NCBI GenBank assembly: GCA_018400255.1
Contig: JAGYMO010000305.1
Span: 1-17,023 of the forward strand
Reading direction: 5' to 3'
DNA length: 17,023 nt
DNA from: Deltaproteobacteria bacterium
GTDB lineage: Bacteria > Desulfobacterota > DSM-4660 > Desulfatiglandales > B25-G16
A model generated the notes under the pieces. The model worked only from the letters and a program-made list of their open reading frames with translations. It was not told the DNA's origin and searched no databases. Below, one piece after another: positions 7,387-15,160 of this stretch. The position numbers and the translations under genes are program-made. Within the stretch, counting starts at the first letter, position 1. Every line of letters begins with the position of its first letter.

Positions 7387-8372
7387 TGTATAGAGGAGCC
7401 GCCATTAGAACCAGCGTTATGAAAAAGCGATCTAGAAAGGAAATTATATTAATTGCGCTTGGGGGCAATGCCCTAATCAAAAAGGGTGAAAAAGGTACAG
7501 CAGAGGAACAATTTAGGAATCTAAAAACACCCATAAGTCAAATAGCACGGCTATCTAAAGACTACAAAATAATTATAACCCATGGAAATGGCCCTCAAGT
7601 AGGAAATCTTCTATTGCAGCAGGAATGTTGTACCTCGGTTCCCAAGCTCCCTTTAGAAATACTCGTGGCCCAAACGCAAGGCCAGATAGGTTATATGATC
7701 GAATCCACCTTGGATAGTGAACTTATGGCCCTGGGTGCAGACGCGCAAAAACCTCTTGTAAGCCTTATCAGCTATGTTGTTGTAGACGAAAAAGACCCGG
7801 CGTTCTTAAAGCCATCCAAACCCATAGGGCCTGTTTATCGTAAAGAAGAAATTTCAACATTACCATATCCCACAATAAAAACAGAAAAGGGATACCGTAG
7901 AGTGGTAGCCTCTCCAAGACCCATAACAATCGTGGAAAAAAAGGAAATAATAAGCCTTGTCGAAAATGGTTTTATTGTAATCTGCTGCGGAGGAGGAGGA
8001 ATACCTGTTATACGTTATGGAAGAACCTTCTCTGGTGTTGATGCTGTAATTGACAAAGACCTGTCAAGCGCAAAGCTTGCTGAAGAGGTTGGCGCAGATA
8101 TTTTTATTATTGCTACAGATGTTGAAGGAGTGGCATTGAGATATGGGAAGCCGGATCAAGAATTTTTACGAACTATTAATACGCAAGAAGCCATGGAATA
8201 TTTATCAGACGGGTACTTCCCTCCCGGTTCAATGGGCCCGAAAATAGAGGCAGCAATCGCCTTTCTTGAGAAAGGGGGCAAACGAGCATTTATCACTTCT
8301 ATTAGATCAATTGAGGCAGCGGTAAAGGGATTGACGGGAACTGAAATAATATCAAGCAATTCGATTCAATAG
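7386..8372 (+). CDS. arcC: Carbamate kinase
   Basis: The protein carries the family signatures in order: LGGNAL near the N-terminus, THGNGPQVG, QTQGQIGY, a CCGGGGIPV nucleotide-binding loop, TDVEGV and GSMGPKIEAA near the C-terminus. It catalyses reversible phosphoryl transfer between carbamoyl phosphate and ADP, giving ATP, carbamate and then ammonia plus CO2. Length is 328 residues from the ATG at 7386, which overlaps the preceding stop as TAATG, or 317 from the ATG at 7419, where homologues usually begin. GAGGAG at 7392-7397 lies too far from 7419 to decide. No arginine deiminase or ornithine carbamoyltransferase gene is present, so the source of carbamoyl phosphate is unknown. The tight link to the cDPGS-like gene suggests a shared pathway. 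Confidence 0.92.
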   Translation: MYRGAAIRTSVMKKRSRKEIILIALGGNALIKKGEKGTAEEQFRNLKTPISQIARLSKDYKIIITHGNGPQVGNLLLQQECCTSVPKLPLEILVAQTQGQIGYMIESTLDSELMALGADAQKPLVSLISYVVVDEKDPAFLKPSKPIGPVYRKEEISTLPYPTIKTEKGYRRVVASPRPITIVEKKEIISLVENGFIVICCGGGGIPVIRYGRTFSGVDAVIDKDLSSAKLAEEVGADIFIIATDVEGVALRYGKPDQEFLRTINTQEAMEYLSDGYFPPGSMGPKIEAAIAFLEKGGKRAFITSIRSIEAAVKGLTGTEIISSNSIQ

Positions 8373-8442
8373 TTGCCCGGGAAATACCTTGCAATAAAAT
8401 TTTACGTTTAACCCTGCTTTTTTATTGTTACATAATAGTTGC

Positions 8443-8471
8443 TTTACAAGGAATAAAGTTTTAATAATAAT
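8443..8471 (+). promoter_or_regulatory. Possible promoter before TrmO-like gene
   Basis: TTTACA (8443-8448) is followed after 16 bases by TAATAA (8465-8470), within a run reading TAATAATAATG. It lies about 52 bases upstream of the start at 8523. Both elements are imperfect. Confidence 0.35.
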
Positions 8472-8522
8472 GCCATTTACTCACGTATAGTTTATTCAAT
8501 TCTATCAGGTATCAAGAGAATT

Positions 8523-9023
8523 ATGGAAAGAAATACGAGGAGGTGTTCAGAATGCGGTAGAATTGTCACATCAGATAAAAGTTGTGTCGTTGATTGCAGT
8601 GTTATCTGCTTTTCCTGTATGTATGGAAATGAAAAGCCATGCGAGATTTATCCCATAGGAAAAATACATAATAAGTTAGGGATAAGCAAAAGGGATTTCG
8701 GGGTAGTTGGACCAAAAGGCATATCCTGCATTGAGCTTCTCCCATCACAAAAGAAATTCATGTACAGATTGGATGAGGAAGAACAATTAACAATCATATA
8801 TTATCTGCATAAAGTAAAATCGTTGAAATCCGTATTTAAGAGGGGACTTGATGGCAAAGAGGTTGGAGTTTTTGCATCCAGAACAGCCAAGAGGCTTTCC
8901 AGGATAGGCATACAAGACGTAACTCTCGTGAGCATAGAAGGTACAAGGCTTATTGTAAGAGGATTGGATGCAATAGACGGTACACCCGTGCTTGACATAA
9001 AAATCAAGTGGAATGCTTATTGA
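8523..9023 (+). CDS. TrmO/TsaA-family protein with N-terminal Cys cluster
   Basis: Residues about 42-163 match the TrmO (UPF0066) beta-barrel family, which N6-methylates threonylcarbamoyl-adenosine 37 of tRNA using S-adenosylmethionine. Seen here are the opening YPIGKIHN, the GVFASR segment (115-120), and the closing RGLDAIDGTPVLDIK (146-160), which is very close to the family. Two things are unusual. The stretch after GVFASR reads TAKRLSRIGI, where the family normally has SPxRPNPIG, so the conserved Pro-Asn-Pro is lost. Ahead of the barrel is a cysteine-rich segment with C8, C11, C21, C25, C29, C32 and C40, arranged as two CxxC pairs plus others, likely binding zinc or an Fe-S cluster. The substrate may therefore differ from tRNA. 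A modest AAGAGA ribosome site precedes the ATG. The next gene starts 42 bases downstream. Confidence 0.7.
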   Translation: MERNTRRCSECGRIVTSDKSCVVDCSVICFSCMYGNEKPCEIYPIGKIHNKLGISKRDFGVVGPKGISCIELLPSQKKFMYRLDEEEQLTIIYYLHKVKSLKSVFKRGLDGKEVGVFASRTAKRLSRIGIQDVTLVSIEGTRLIVRGLDAIDGTPVLDIKIKWNAY

Positions 9024-9065
9024 TAATGAATGATATCTCAATCAAAAAATAATTAGAGTATTAAC

Positions 9066-9272
9066 ATGTCTAATAAACAGTGCAAATGGTACCCAGTTTG
9101 TCCCATGAAAAGCTATTATGAAAAAGGCAAATTGGAAAAGAAATGGATAGACCAATATTGCAAAGGCAGTTGGGAAAATTGCATACGGTATAAAATGGAA
9201 GAGAATTGGGAGCCTCATCCAGACTGGATGCTTCCAGACGGGACAATAGATGAGACACTACGCTATACATAG
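9066..9272 (+). CDS. Conserved-looking 68-residue four-cysteine protein
   Basis: This short soluble protein has four Cys (C6, C12, C32, C39), many aromatic residues and a compact C-terminal motif HPDWMLPDGTIDE. It resembles small bacterial and archaeal proteins beginning CKWYPVCPMK that have sometimes been annotated as uracil-DNA glycosylase; that label is not supported by the sequence, which lacks any glycosylase motif. The Cys spacing suggests a metal or Fe-S site. It has no signal sequence and acts in the cytoplasm. The ribosome site is weak. It follows the Cys-rich TrmO-like gene by 42 bases on the same strand and may share its transcript. Function unknown; that it is a real gene is supported by the composition and the hairpin beginning at its stop codon. 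Confidence 0.65.
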   Translation: MSNKQCKWYPVCPMKSYYEKGKLEKKWIDQYCKGSWENCIRYKMEENWEPHPDWMLPDGTIDETLRYT

Positions 9273-9292
9273 CCACAATCGAACTGTGGCTA
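9270..9292 (+). terminator. Hairpin overlapping a stop codon
   Basis: TAGCCACA (9270-9277), which includes the stop codon of the 68-residue protein, pairs perfectly with TGTGGCTA (9285-9292) around a seven-base loop. AT-rich sequence follows but there is no T run, so it may be a partial terminator or a transcript-stabilising end. The cyclophilin gene begins 35 bases further on. Confidence 0.4.
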
Positions 9293-9314
9293 ATAAATAT
9301 ACAATGTTTTACCC

Positions 9315-9321
9315 AAGGAGG
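9315..9321 (+). promoter_or_regulatory. Strong ribosome site selecting a TTG start
   Basis: AAGGAGG lies five bases before TTG at 9327. No ATG or GTG sits at a suitable distance, and the TTG begins a complete signal peptide, so this site decides the start. Confidence 0.75.
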
Positions 9322-9326
9322 AACAA

Positions 9327-9926
9327 TTGAAAACACTTTTTATTCCAGCTGTTATAGCTATACTATGCAGCATGCAAATGCCGGAAGCCAGAGCAGCAAA
9401 TCCCTTTGTCCATATTAAAACCAATTACGGCGACATTGCCTTGGAACTCTACATAGAAAAGGCACCAAAAACAGTAGAAAATTTTCTTAGCTATGTAAAG
9501 GATAGCTTTTATAATGAAACCATCTTTCATCGTGTTATAAAAGGGTTCATGATACAGGGTGGAGGTTTAACCCTTGATTTAGAAAGAAAAAAAACCAAAC
9601 CCCCTGTCCCCAATGAGGCAGATAATGGGCTCAAGAACCTTCGCGGAACTATAGCCATGGCCAGAACAATGGATCCACATTCCGCTACCTCCCAATTTTT
9701 TATTAACACAGTAGATAACCATTTTCTAGATTATAAGAACAAAACTATCAAAGGCTGGGGATATTGTGTATTTGGGAAGGTAGTAGAGGGCATGAAAGTT
9801 GTAGAGGAGATAGAAAATATCCCCACCGAAGAAAAGGGAAGCCTTCAAGATGTTCCAACTACAACTGTTATAATTAAGCAGGCTGAAATCAAAACATTTG
9901 AGGATAATCCTAAAAATAAAAAATAA
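9327..9926 (+). CDS. ppiA: Periplasmic cyclophilin-type peptidyl-prolyl isomerase
   Basis: The protein catalyses cis-trans isomerisation of proline peptide bonds and assists folding of exported proteins. It starts at TTG behind AAGGAGG. Residues 1-23 are a signal peptide ending ARA before Ala24, so the mature enzyme is periplasmic. The cyclophilin fold follows, with FHRVI (67-71, catalytic Arg69), FMIQGGG (74-80), RGTIAMART (106-114), SATSQFFIN (119-127) and FGKVVEGM (149-156). Length (199 residues) and the KTKPPVPNEADNGL stretch match E. coli PpiA closely. The C-terminus ends in a short Lys/Asn-rich tail. It has the same direction as the two small Cys-rich genes upstream but a hairpin lies between them, so its inclusion in their operon is uncertain. 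Confidence 0.92.
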   Translation: MKTLFIPAVIAILCSMQMPEARAANPFVHIKTNYGDIALELYIEKAPKTVENFLSYVKDSFYNETIFHRVIKGFMIQGGGLTLDLERKKTKPPVPNEADNGLKNLRGTIAMARTMDPHSATSQFFINTVDNHFLDYKNKTIKGWGYCVFGKVVEGMKVVEEIENIPTEEKGSLQDVPTTTVIIKQAEIKTFEDNPKNKK

Positions 9927-10317
9927 TACTCAACATTTGATGGTTTCGTAAAAAGTCATTTTACGAGCTTGTCAATATTTAAGACTTCCGAACTTTTTAT
10001 TTACGTCATGTCTAAATTAATACGCGACTTAAAGGATATGATTGACAGCATAATTATATCTCTTGCAGCTTTATTCAGGACAGCTTTTCATCAATTGTCA
10101 GGCTCAAAACATTTTTAAAATCTACATATCTTGACAAGTAATATTTTTTGAATTAGCTTTTAAACAATTTTATACCAAAGTAAATGCCATTAAAAGGAAA
10201 GAGCAATATCCAATCTTTAGCCCTTTTCCACATATCTATCACCAAAATAAACACTGAAGGTAATTGTAACTATATAATTTTAGCCTTAACGATGTAATAC
10301 AGACACAGGAGGAAGAG
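9927..10317. other. Intergenic region with repeat-like hairpin
   Basis: These 391 bases hold no credible gene. Near the left end is an 8-bp inverted repeat (9946-9966). Further right, TTGACA at 10131-10136 has no convincing -10 partner, and TATAAT at 10273-10278 has no convincing -35, so the promoter of the NEW3 operon is not resolved. Confidence 0.5.
9942..9966. repeat. Hairpin resembling a dispersed repeat end
   Basis: TCGTAAAA (9946-9953) and TTTTACGA (9959-9966) form a perfect 8-bp stem around AGTCA. The wider sequence GGTTTCGTAAAAAGTC resembles a short motif seen repeatedly between genes in some Desulfobacterota genomes; this resemblance is from memory. Only one copy is present here. 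No T run follows, so it is a poor terminator. Confidence 0.4.
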
Positions 10318-11538
10318 ATGGGATTAAACATTTTATTCAGGAAGGTATTCTTTATCATTTCACTTCTATTAACAGTCTTTATATGCATGTCCGCTTCTTC
10401 CCCAGGCCTTGCAAAAGAGGAGGAAGAGGAGGACCAAAGACTAGAAAGGGAAATTTCGATTGCATTTGAATACCCGGAGATCATTATCAGCAAGGGCGAT
10501 GATATAACTGTGGACATCCATGTGAAAAACAAGGGTAAAAGGGATGAAAATATTTATTTCACTATATCTTCTATCCCCTCTGGATGGAAGGCTAAAATTA
10601 AAACATATAGTTTTTCAATCATGGCCTTAAATATATCAGGTGGAGATGATAAAAATGTACAATTTTCTGCTGAACCCGAAAAAGATACAAACCCAGGGTC
10701 TTATGAGTTTAAGGTAGATGCAAAAACAGCTGATGGACAACTTTCTTCATCTCATACACTTAAGATTACAATGCTCGAAAAAAAGAAAGAGAAGGGCGAA
10801 ATCGAACTTACCACATCCTACCCTGTGCTAAGGGGCTCAAATGATGCAAAATTTGAGTTTTCTCTTGATGTTAAAAACAAGACCGATAAGGAGGACACCT
10901 TTAATCTCATTGCCGATGCCCCTAAAAATTGGCGGGTAAATTTTAAACCGTCATATGAGGATAAATACATATCCAGTTTAAGGCTTAAGGATAACGAAAG
11001 TAAAAGTATTAATGTAGTGGTAACGCCTGACCGTTTCTCCAATGCAGGAGAGTTTATTATACCCGTTGCAGTAAGCGCTGGGGAGTCTAAGGCAGAAGGA
11101 AATCTTAAAGTAATAATTACCGGCACCTATACAATTGATGCGGGAACCCCTACGGGACTCTTATCCCTGGAAACACAACAAGGAAAAACGGGTAATATAT
11201 CTATATACGTAAAAAATAATGGCTCAGCTATGATAAACGGTGTGGAATTCTTATCAATAAAACCAGAAAATTGGAAAGTAGAATTTGATCCCGAGAAAAT
11301 AGACAAGTTAGAAACTGGTGAGATCAAACAGGTTGAGGTCAACATCACCCCATCACAGGATGCCCTTGTGGGTGATTATGCTGTAGGTTTGAATGTTAAG
11401 AGTGAAAGAGCCTCCGATGACCTTGAAATGAGGGTGACAGTCAATGCATCTGCAGCTTGGGCATGGATAGGAATAGGTATCATTATACTTGTTATCATTG
11501 GCCTGTTTGGGCTGTTTATTTCCCTTGGCAGGAGGTAA
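10318..11538 (+). CDS. NEW3-repeat membrane-anchored protein
   Basis: This 406-residue protein has a signal sequence (residues 1-32, ending near GLAKE), an acidic stretch (EEEEED), three Ig-like beta-sandwich repeats (about 45-152, 160-272 and 275-378), and a C-terminal membrane helix (about 380-403) with a short Arg-Arg tail. Each repeat shows the NEW3 pattern: a strand with VKNKG or VKNNG, then W-x-V/A in phrases such as SGWKAKI, KNWRVNF and ENWKVEF, and a TP- or EP-containing strand. Topology puts the repeats outside the cytoplasmic membrane. AGGAGGA before the ATG gives a strong start. It is followed after seven bases by an ABC ATPase and then a permease, so it is likely an accessory or substrate-handling subunit of that exporter. 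Its ligand is unknown. Confidence 0.82.
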   Translation: MGLNILFRKVFFIISLLLTVFICMSASSPGLAKEEEEEDQRLEREISIAFEYPEIIISKGDDITVDIHVKNKGKRDENIYFTISSIPSGWKAKIKTYSFSIMALNISGGDDKNVQFSAEPEKDTNPGSYEFKVDAKTADGQLSSSHTLKITMLEKKKEKGEIELTTSYPVLRGSNDAKFEFSLDVKNKTDKEDTFNLIADAPKNWRVNFKPSYEDKYISSLRLKDNESKSINVVVTPDRFSNAGEFIIPVAVSAGESKAEGNLKVIITGTYTIDAGTPTGLLSLETQQGKTGNISIYVKNNGSAMINGVEFLSIKPENWKVEFDPEKIDKLETGEIKQVEVNITPSQDALVGDYAVGLNVKSERASDDLEMRVTVNASAAWAWIGIGIIILVIIGLFGLFISLGRR

Positions 11539-11545
11539 ATAAAAT

Positions 11546-12298
11546 ATGGATCAAAAACCCGTCATCGAAACCCATGAGCTAACCAAGAGTTACCTTAACC
11601 ATAATGTCGTTGACAACTTATCCTTCGATGTTAAAGAAGGTGAAATATTTGGCTTTCTTGGGCCAAATGGTTCGGGGAAAACCACCACCCTGCTTATGCT
11701 TATTGGACTTACTGAAGCTACAAAAGGATGGGCAAGGGTAGCTGGTCATGATCCAACAAGAGAGGCCACAAAGGTAAAACGAACCGTAGGATATGTACCA
11801 GAAAACATTGGCTTCTATAGTGATATGAATGCAAAAGAAAATCTCCAGTTTTTAGCAAGGCTGAATAATATCCCTGATTCGGTTAGCTCAAAAAAAATTA
11901 AGGAGGCCTTGGAAAAAGTAGGGTTAAAAGACGACGCTGATAAATTAACCGGGGCTTATTCCAGGGGTATGAGACAACGGTTAGCAATTGCTGAAATTCT
12001 TATTAAAGAACCAAAAATTGTTTTTTTAGATGAGCCTACACTTGGCCTTGATCCAGATGGTACCAGTCGAATCATCCAGCATATTCAATCCCTGAGCAGG
12101 GAAAAAAATATAACCGTCCTCTTGTCATCACATGACCTTAAACAGGTGCAAAAGATATCTGATAGGATAGGAATTATGATTAATGGAAAAATGATCGCCT
12201 TGGGAACACTTGAACAGCTTGCAGAGGAAAAACTGGGCGTTGGAGATAGGGAAATTTCATTAGACGACGTATATATGAAATATTTTCAGGAGGTTTAG
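11546..12298 (+). CDS. ABC transporter ATP-binding subunit
   Basis: This 250-residue protein is the nucleotide-binding subunit of an ABC-2-type exporter. It shows Walker A GPNGSGKT (39-46), a signature loop YSRGMRQRL (138-146, a common variant of LSGGQ), Walker B IVFLDE (158-163) with catalytic Glu163, a D-loop GLD (167-169) and switch His196 in SSHDL. The Q-loop position has Glu86 (YVPENIG), usual for this subfamily. It hydrolyses ATP on the cytoplasmic face to drive the permease encoded next. GGAGG lies before the ATG. The gene starts 7 bases after the NEW3 gene and ends one base before the permease start, with the permease ribosome site inside its last codons, so the three are translationally coupled. 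Confidence 0.95.
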   Translation: MDQKPVIETHELTKSYLNHNVVDNLSFDVKEGEIFGFLGPNGSGKTTTLLMLIGLTEATKGWARVAGHDPTREATKVKRTVGYVPENIGFYSDMNAKENLQFLARLNNIPDSVSSKKIKEALEKVGLKDDADKLTGAYSRGMRQRLAIAEILIKEPKIVFLDEPTLGLDPDGTSRIIQHIQSLSREKNITVLLSSHDLKQVQKISDRIGIMINGKMIALGTLEQLAEEKLGVGDREISLDDVYMKYFQEV

Positions 12299-12299
12299 C

Positions 12300-13262
12300 A
12301 TGACAGGTGTTGGAACTATCGTAAGAAAAGAGCTCGAAGACCATTTTAGTAGTTACAGGTTTGTCATCTTATTTGCCCTTATTACCATGGTCAGTTTAAT
12401 TACAACCTATATGGTAGGCATTAGCCTAAGGGATGAACTTGGGGGAATTGCGAAACCAAAATTCATATTTTTAATGCTTTTTACCTCTACGGGTCCTCTT
12501 TTTTCTTTAGTTCAATTTGTTGCCTTCTTCGGACCTCTTATAGGCCTAGTCTTAGGTTTTGACTCTATTAACAGAGAAAGAAGTAATGGAACGCTTAGCA
12601 AGTTAGCATCTCAGCCTATTTACAGAGATGCCATAGTTAATGGAAAATTTTTAGCAGGCGTGGTTACAATTATTATAATGATGAGTTCGATTCTTCTCGT
12701 AGTCTCAGGGCTTGGGTTAGCGCTAATTGGTGTTGTACCTGGCATAGAAGAGGTTTGGAGGATATTTATATATCTAATAATTAGTGTATTTTATATATCC
12801 TTCTGGTTAGGCATAAGTATTCTCTTTTCTATTGTTTTCAGAAGTATTGCCACATCAGCACTAGCTACGTTGGCCCTTTGGATATTTTTCTCATTCTTCA
12901 TTTCCATGGGCGCAAGCGTAGTGGCAAATACCTTTGTGCCAATTAATCAAACCTCTCGGGAAAATCCTGAAGCCGTAATGAAACATGCGAAAATCCAAAG
13001 GGCAGTTTCTCTAATCTCTCCCATGCAATTATATAATGATTCTACATCTATAATCATTGACCCTACGAGAAAGACAACGAGATCATTAATACTTATGGGA
13101 CCTATCGAGCAATTTTCCTTAAAGCGATTCAGCAGACCTTTAAATCTGTTGCAGAGCATAACTGTTGTTATTCCTCACATTATTACCCTTATAGCCATAA
13201 CTTTTATCTGCTTTGCCATTTCCTATATTGTATTTATGAAACAGGAGATTAGATCAATTTAA
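12300..13262 (+). CDS. ABC-2 type permease subunit
   Basis: This 320-residue integral membrane protein has an ABC-2 layout: an N-terminal cytoplasmic KELEDHF helix before the first membrane segment (about 20-40), then hydrophobic segments at about 55-87, 117-145, 153-178, 183-212 and 284-313. The loop after the second segment has the coupling sequence FDSINRERSNGTLSKLASQP, typical of NosY/CcmB-like and gliding-type permeases. A larger polar loop (213-283) between segments five and six probably faces outward. It pairs with the ATPase just upstream and the NEW3 protein, forming an exporter of unknown substrate; NosY- and GldF-like transporters share this architecture but nothing here fixes the substrate. 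AGGAGG lies seven bases before the ATG. The sequence after the gene has an 8-bp inverted repeat but no T run. Confidence 0.9.
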   Translation: MTGVGTIVRKELEDHFSSYRFVILFALITMVSLITTYMVGISLRDELGGIAKPKFIFLMLFTSTGPLFSLVQFVAFFGPLIGLVLGFDSINRERSNGTLSKLASQPIYRDAIVNGKFLAGVVTIIIMMSSILLVVSGLGLALIGVVPGIEEVWRIFIYLIISVFYISFWLGISILFSIVFRSIATSALATLALWIFFSFFISMGASVVANTFVPINQTSRENPEAVMKHAKIQRAVSLISPMQLYNDSTSIIIDPTRKTTRSLILMGPIEQFSLKRFSRPLNLLQSITVVIPHIITLIAITFICFAISYIVFMKQEIRSI

Positions 13263-13747
13263 TACAAAATGCTTTTATGATAACAGACATCAAAGCATTC
13301 TAAAAAAAGGCCGTAATCCTTAAAATTCAATGTAACCCTATAATTCACTACGGCTTCAACCAGTGAAAACTTTCCCCCTATTGCCTCTCGCGCTTATTGC
13401 CCTTCAAACCCAGATTATGCAGTAGCCACCTACTGCGGCCTGAACCCTCGTGACGATGCCTACTGCATAATCTGGGTTAAAATGATCTACCAAAAATTAG
13501 CTCAAATGGTATACTATTACTTCAAAAAAAAATAACACAAGAACACTTTGTTAGGAATTACTTCATTGGTGGGTTGAAAATTATTGCACTTAATCAAATA
13601 ATATTCTAAAAAAATCTTAGACCTTATCCGCCGTTATGCAAAGATAGGTTTCAACCTTAAATAATAACTGCCTTACAATACATACAATGATCGTATAGTG
13701 GAAAATATTCTTCAATGGCCTTAATTATTATACCTTTATAGATTTCA
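13263..13747. other. Intergenic region holding a full palindromic repeat
   Basis: This 485-base spacer separates the ABC operon from the GlpA-like operon. It has an inverted repeat AATGCTTT (13268-13275) with AAAGCATT (13292-13299) just after the permease gene, a weak terminator candidate lacking a T run, and a complete 72-bp palindromic element (13407-13478). The rest is AT-rich with no coding frame. No convincing promoter or ribosome site for the gene at 13748 was found. Confidence 0.6.
13407..13478. repeat. 72-bp palindromic repeat element
   Basis: Perfect 19-bp outer inverted repeats, AACCCAGATTATGCAGTAG (13407-13425) and its complement (13460-13478), flank a core that contains a further CTACTGC block able to pair with the left arm. 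Two alternative hairpins are therefore possible: a long stem between the outer arms or a short one inside the left half. A half copy lies at 70-110. The size and structure suggest a MITE or REP-like element without coding capacity. Target-site duplications are not evident. Confidence 0.85.
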
Positions 13748-15160
13748 ATGATAGATATTATCATAATAGGTGGCGGAATTGTAGGCGCCTCAATGGCATA
13801 TGAGCTTGCCAAGTACCAGCTTAACGTTACCCTTCTTGAAAAAGAAACCGAGCTTTCATTCGGTGTATCAAAATCTAACAGTGGCATTATTCATACTGGA
13901 TTTCAAGACGACTATAATTCTCTAAAAGGAAGGTTAGCCGTAAGGGGAAACTTTCTTTACAGAGAAATTTCACGCCTCCTTGACTTTCCGTTCATCCCAA
14001 CAGGTGAACTTGTAGTTGCCTTCCCGGGTGAAAAAGAAAGCATTGAAGAAATAAAAGAAAATGGTGACCGGCTTGGAATTCCTGGTATTGAAATTGTTGA
14101 TGGGGAATGGCTTAATAAAAATGAACCCATGCTATCAAAGGAAATAGAGTATGCTCTTCTTGGTCCAACAGCAGCAGTTATTAACCCCTGGGAGGTTATT
14201 TACGCAATGGCTGAAAATGCTATATCCAATGGCGTAAAAATATATTGCGATAACGAAGTCCACAGCATAGCAAAAATAAACAACTTCTGGAGGGTAAAAA
14301 CCTATCAGGCTGAATACGAATCTCGTTACGTCATAAATGCTGCAGGTCTTTCAGCCGATAAAATTTCATTTATGGCAGGTATAAAGTGCCCAATAATAAT
14401 CCCATATAAAGGAGAGGAATTCATACTTGACAGACATGCAGATAGGCTAACAAAAAGAATAGTCTTTCCAGTACCTAAAAAACATACCAAGGGAATACTT
14501 ATAATACCTACTGTTGATGGCAATACGATGATAGGTCCAACCTCAAATGAAGTTACCGACAAAGAAGATATTACAACTACCAAAAAACACAAAGACGAGG
14601 TTTTGAAAGCAGCCCAAAAACTTGCACCTTCAATAAACGAAGACCTTTTGATCGCTTCTTTTGCAGGCCTTAGGCCCACCACTCGAGAAGGAGATTTTTA
14701 CATCAAAGAGGAACAAAATGGTTTTATAAATATAGTAGGCATTAAATCTCCAGGCCTTACAGCAGCCCCGGCAATCGCCGAATATGTCGTAAATATACTA
14801 GCAGAAAACACGACTTTACCAAAAAAAAAGAAGTATAATCCAAAAAGGAAGTCTATGCCACGATTCCGCCTCCTCAACACAAAAGAGAGAAATACTCTTA
14901 TAAAAAAAGACACTGATTTTGGAGAGGTCATTTGCCGCTGCGAACTTGTAACAAAAGGTGAAATCAAGGAAGCAATAAGAAGAGGGGCACGTACACTGGA
15001 CGGAATAAAATTCCGCACAAGAAGTCAGATGGGTCGATGCCACGGGGCATTTTGCACTAGTAAGATAATGGCAATCATGTCGGAGGAACTCGAAATTCCC
15101 TTTGATAAAATAACTAAAAGGGGACAAGGATCAGAGCTGATAAAGCGCAATGAATTATAA
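13748..15160 (+). CDS. glpA: GlpA-like FAD-dependent glycerol-3-phosphate dehydrogenase
   Basis: This 470-residue flavoprotein has an FAD-binding Rossmann motif GGGIVGASMA (8-17) with the ribose-binding Glu31, a DAO-type oxidase body (SNSGIIHTGF near 43-52), and a C-terminal BFD-like domain with Cys396, Cys398, Cys431 and Cys436 (CRC and CHGAFC) that fits a [2Fe-2S] cluster. This layout is that of anaerobic glycerol-3-phosphate dehydrogenase subunit A and shorter relatives found beside a NAD/FAD oxidoreductase and DUF1667. It would oxidise glycerol 3-phosphate to dihydroxyacetone phosphate; another 2-hydroxy acid substrate cannot be excluded. The start at 13748 fits the fold, but no ribosome site precedes it. 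The next gene overlaps by 11 bases. No glycerol kinase or facilitator gene is in the window. Confidence 0.82.
   Translation: MIDIIIIGGGIVGASMAYELAKYQLNVTLLEKETELSFGVSKSNSGIIHTGFQDDYNSLKGRLAVRGNFLYREISRLLDFPFIPTGELVVAFPGEKESIEEIKENGDRLGIPGIEIVDGEWLNKNEPMLSKEIEYALLGPTAAVINPWEVIYAMAENAISNGVKIYCDNEVHSIAKINNFWRVKTYQAEYESRYVINAAGLSADKISFMAGIKCPIIIPYKGEEFILDRHADRLTKRIVFPVPKKHTKGILIIPTVDGNTMIGPTSNEVTDKEDITTTKKHKDEVLKAAQKLAPSINEDLLIASFAGLRPTTREGDFYIKEEQNGFINIVGIKSPGLTAAPAIAEYVVNILAENTTLPKKKKYNPKRKSMPRFRLLNTKERNTLIKKDTDFGEVICRCELVTKGEIKEAIRRGARTLDGIKFRTRSQMGRCHGAFCTSKIMAIMSEELEIPFDKITKRGQGSELIKRNEL

Noticed and set aside
10131..10159. TTGACA upstream of the NEW3 operon as a promoter
   Set aside because: No acceptable -10 element occurs at 16-18 bases spacing.
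13268..13299. Inverted repeat after the permease gene as an intrinsic terminator
   Set aside because: The stem is AT-rich with a 16-base loop and is followed by an A run, not a T run, on the transcribed strand.
14326..15127. Several minus-strand open frames inside the GlpA-like gene
   Set aside because: They overlap the conserved flavoprotein and BFD coding sequence and show no protein family features.
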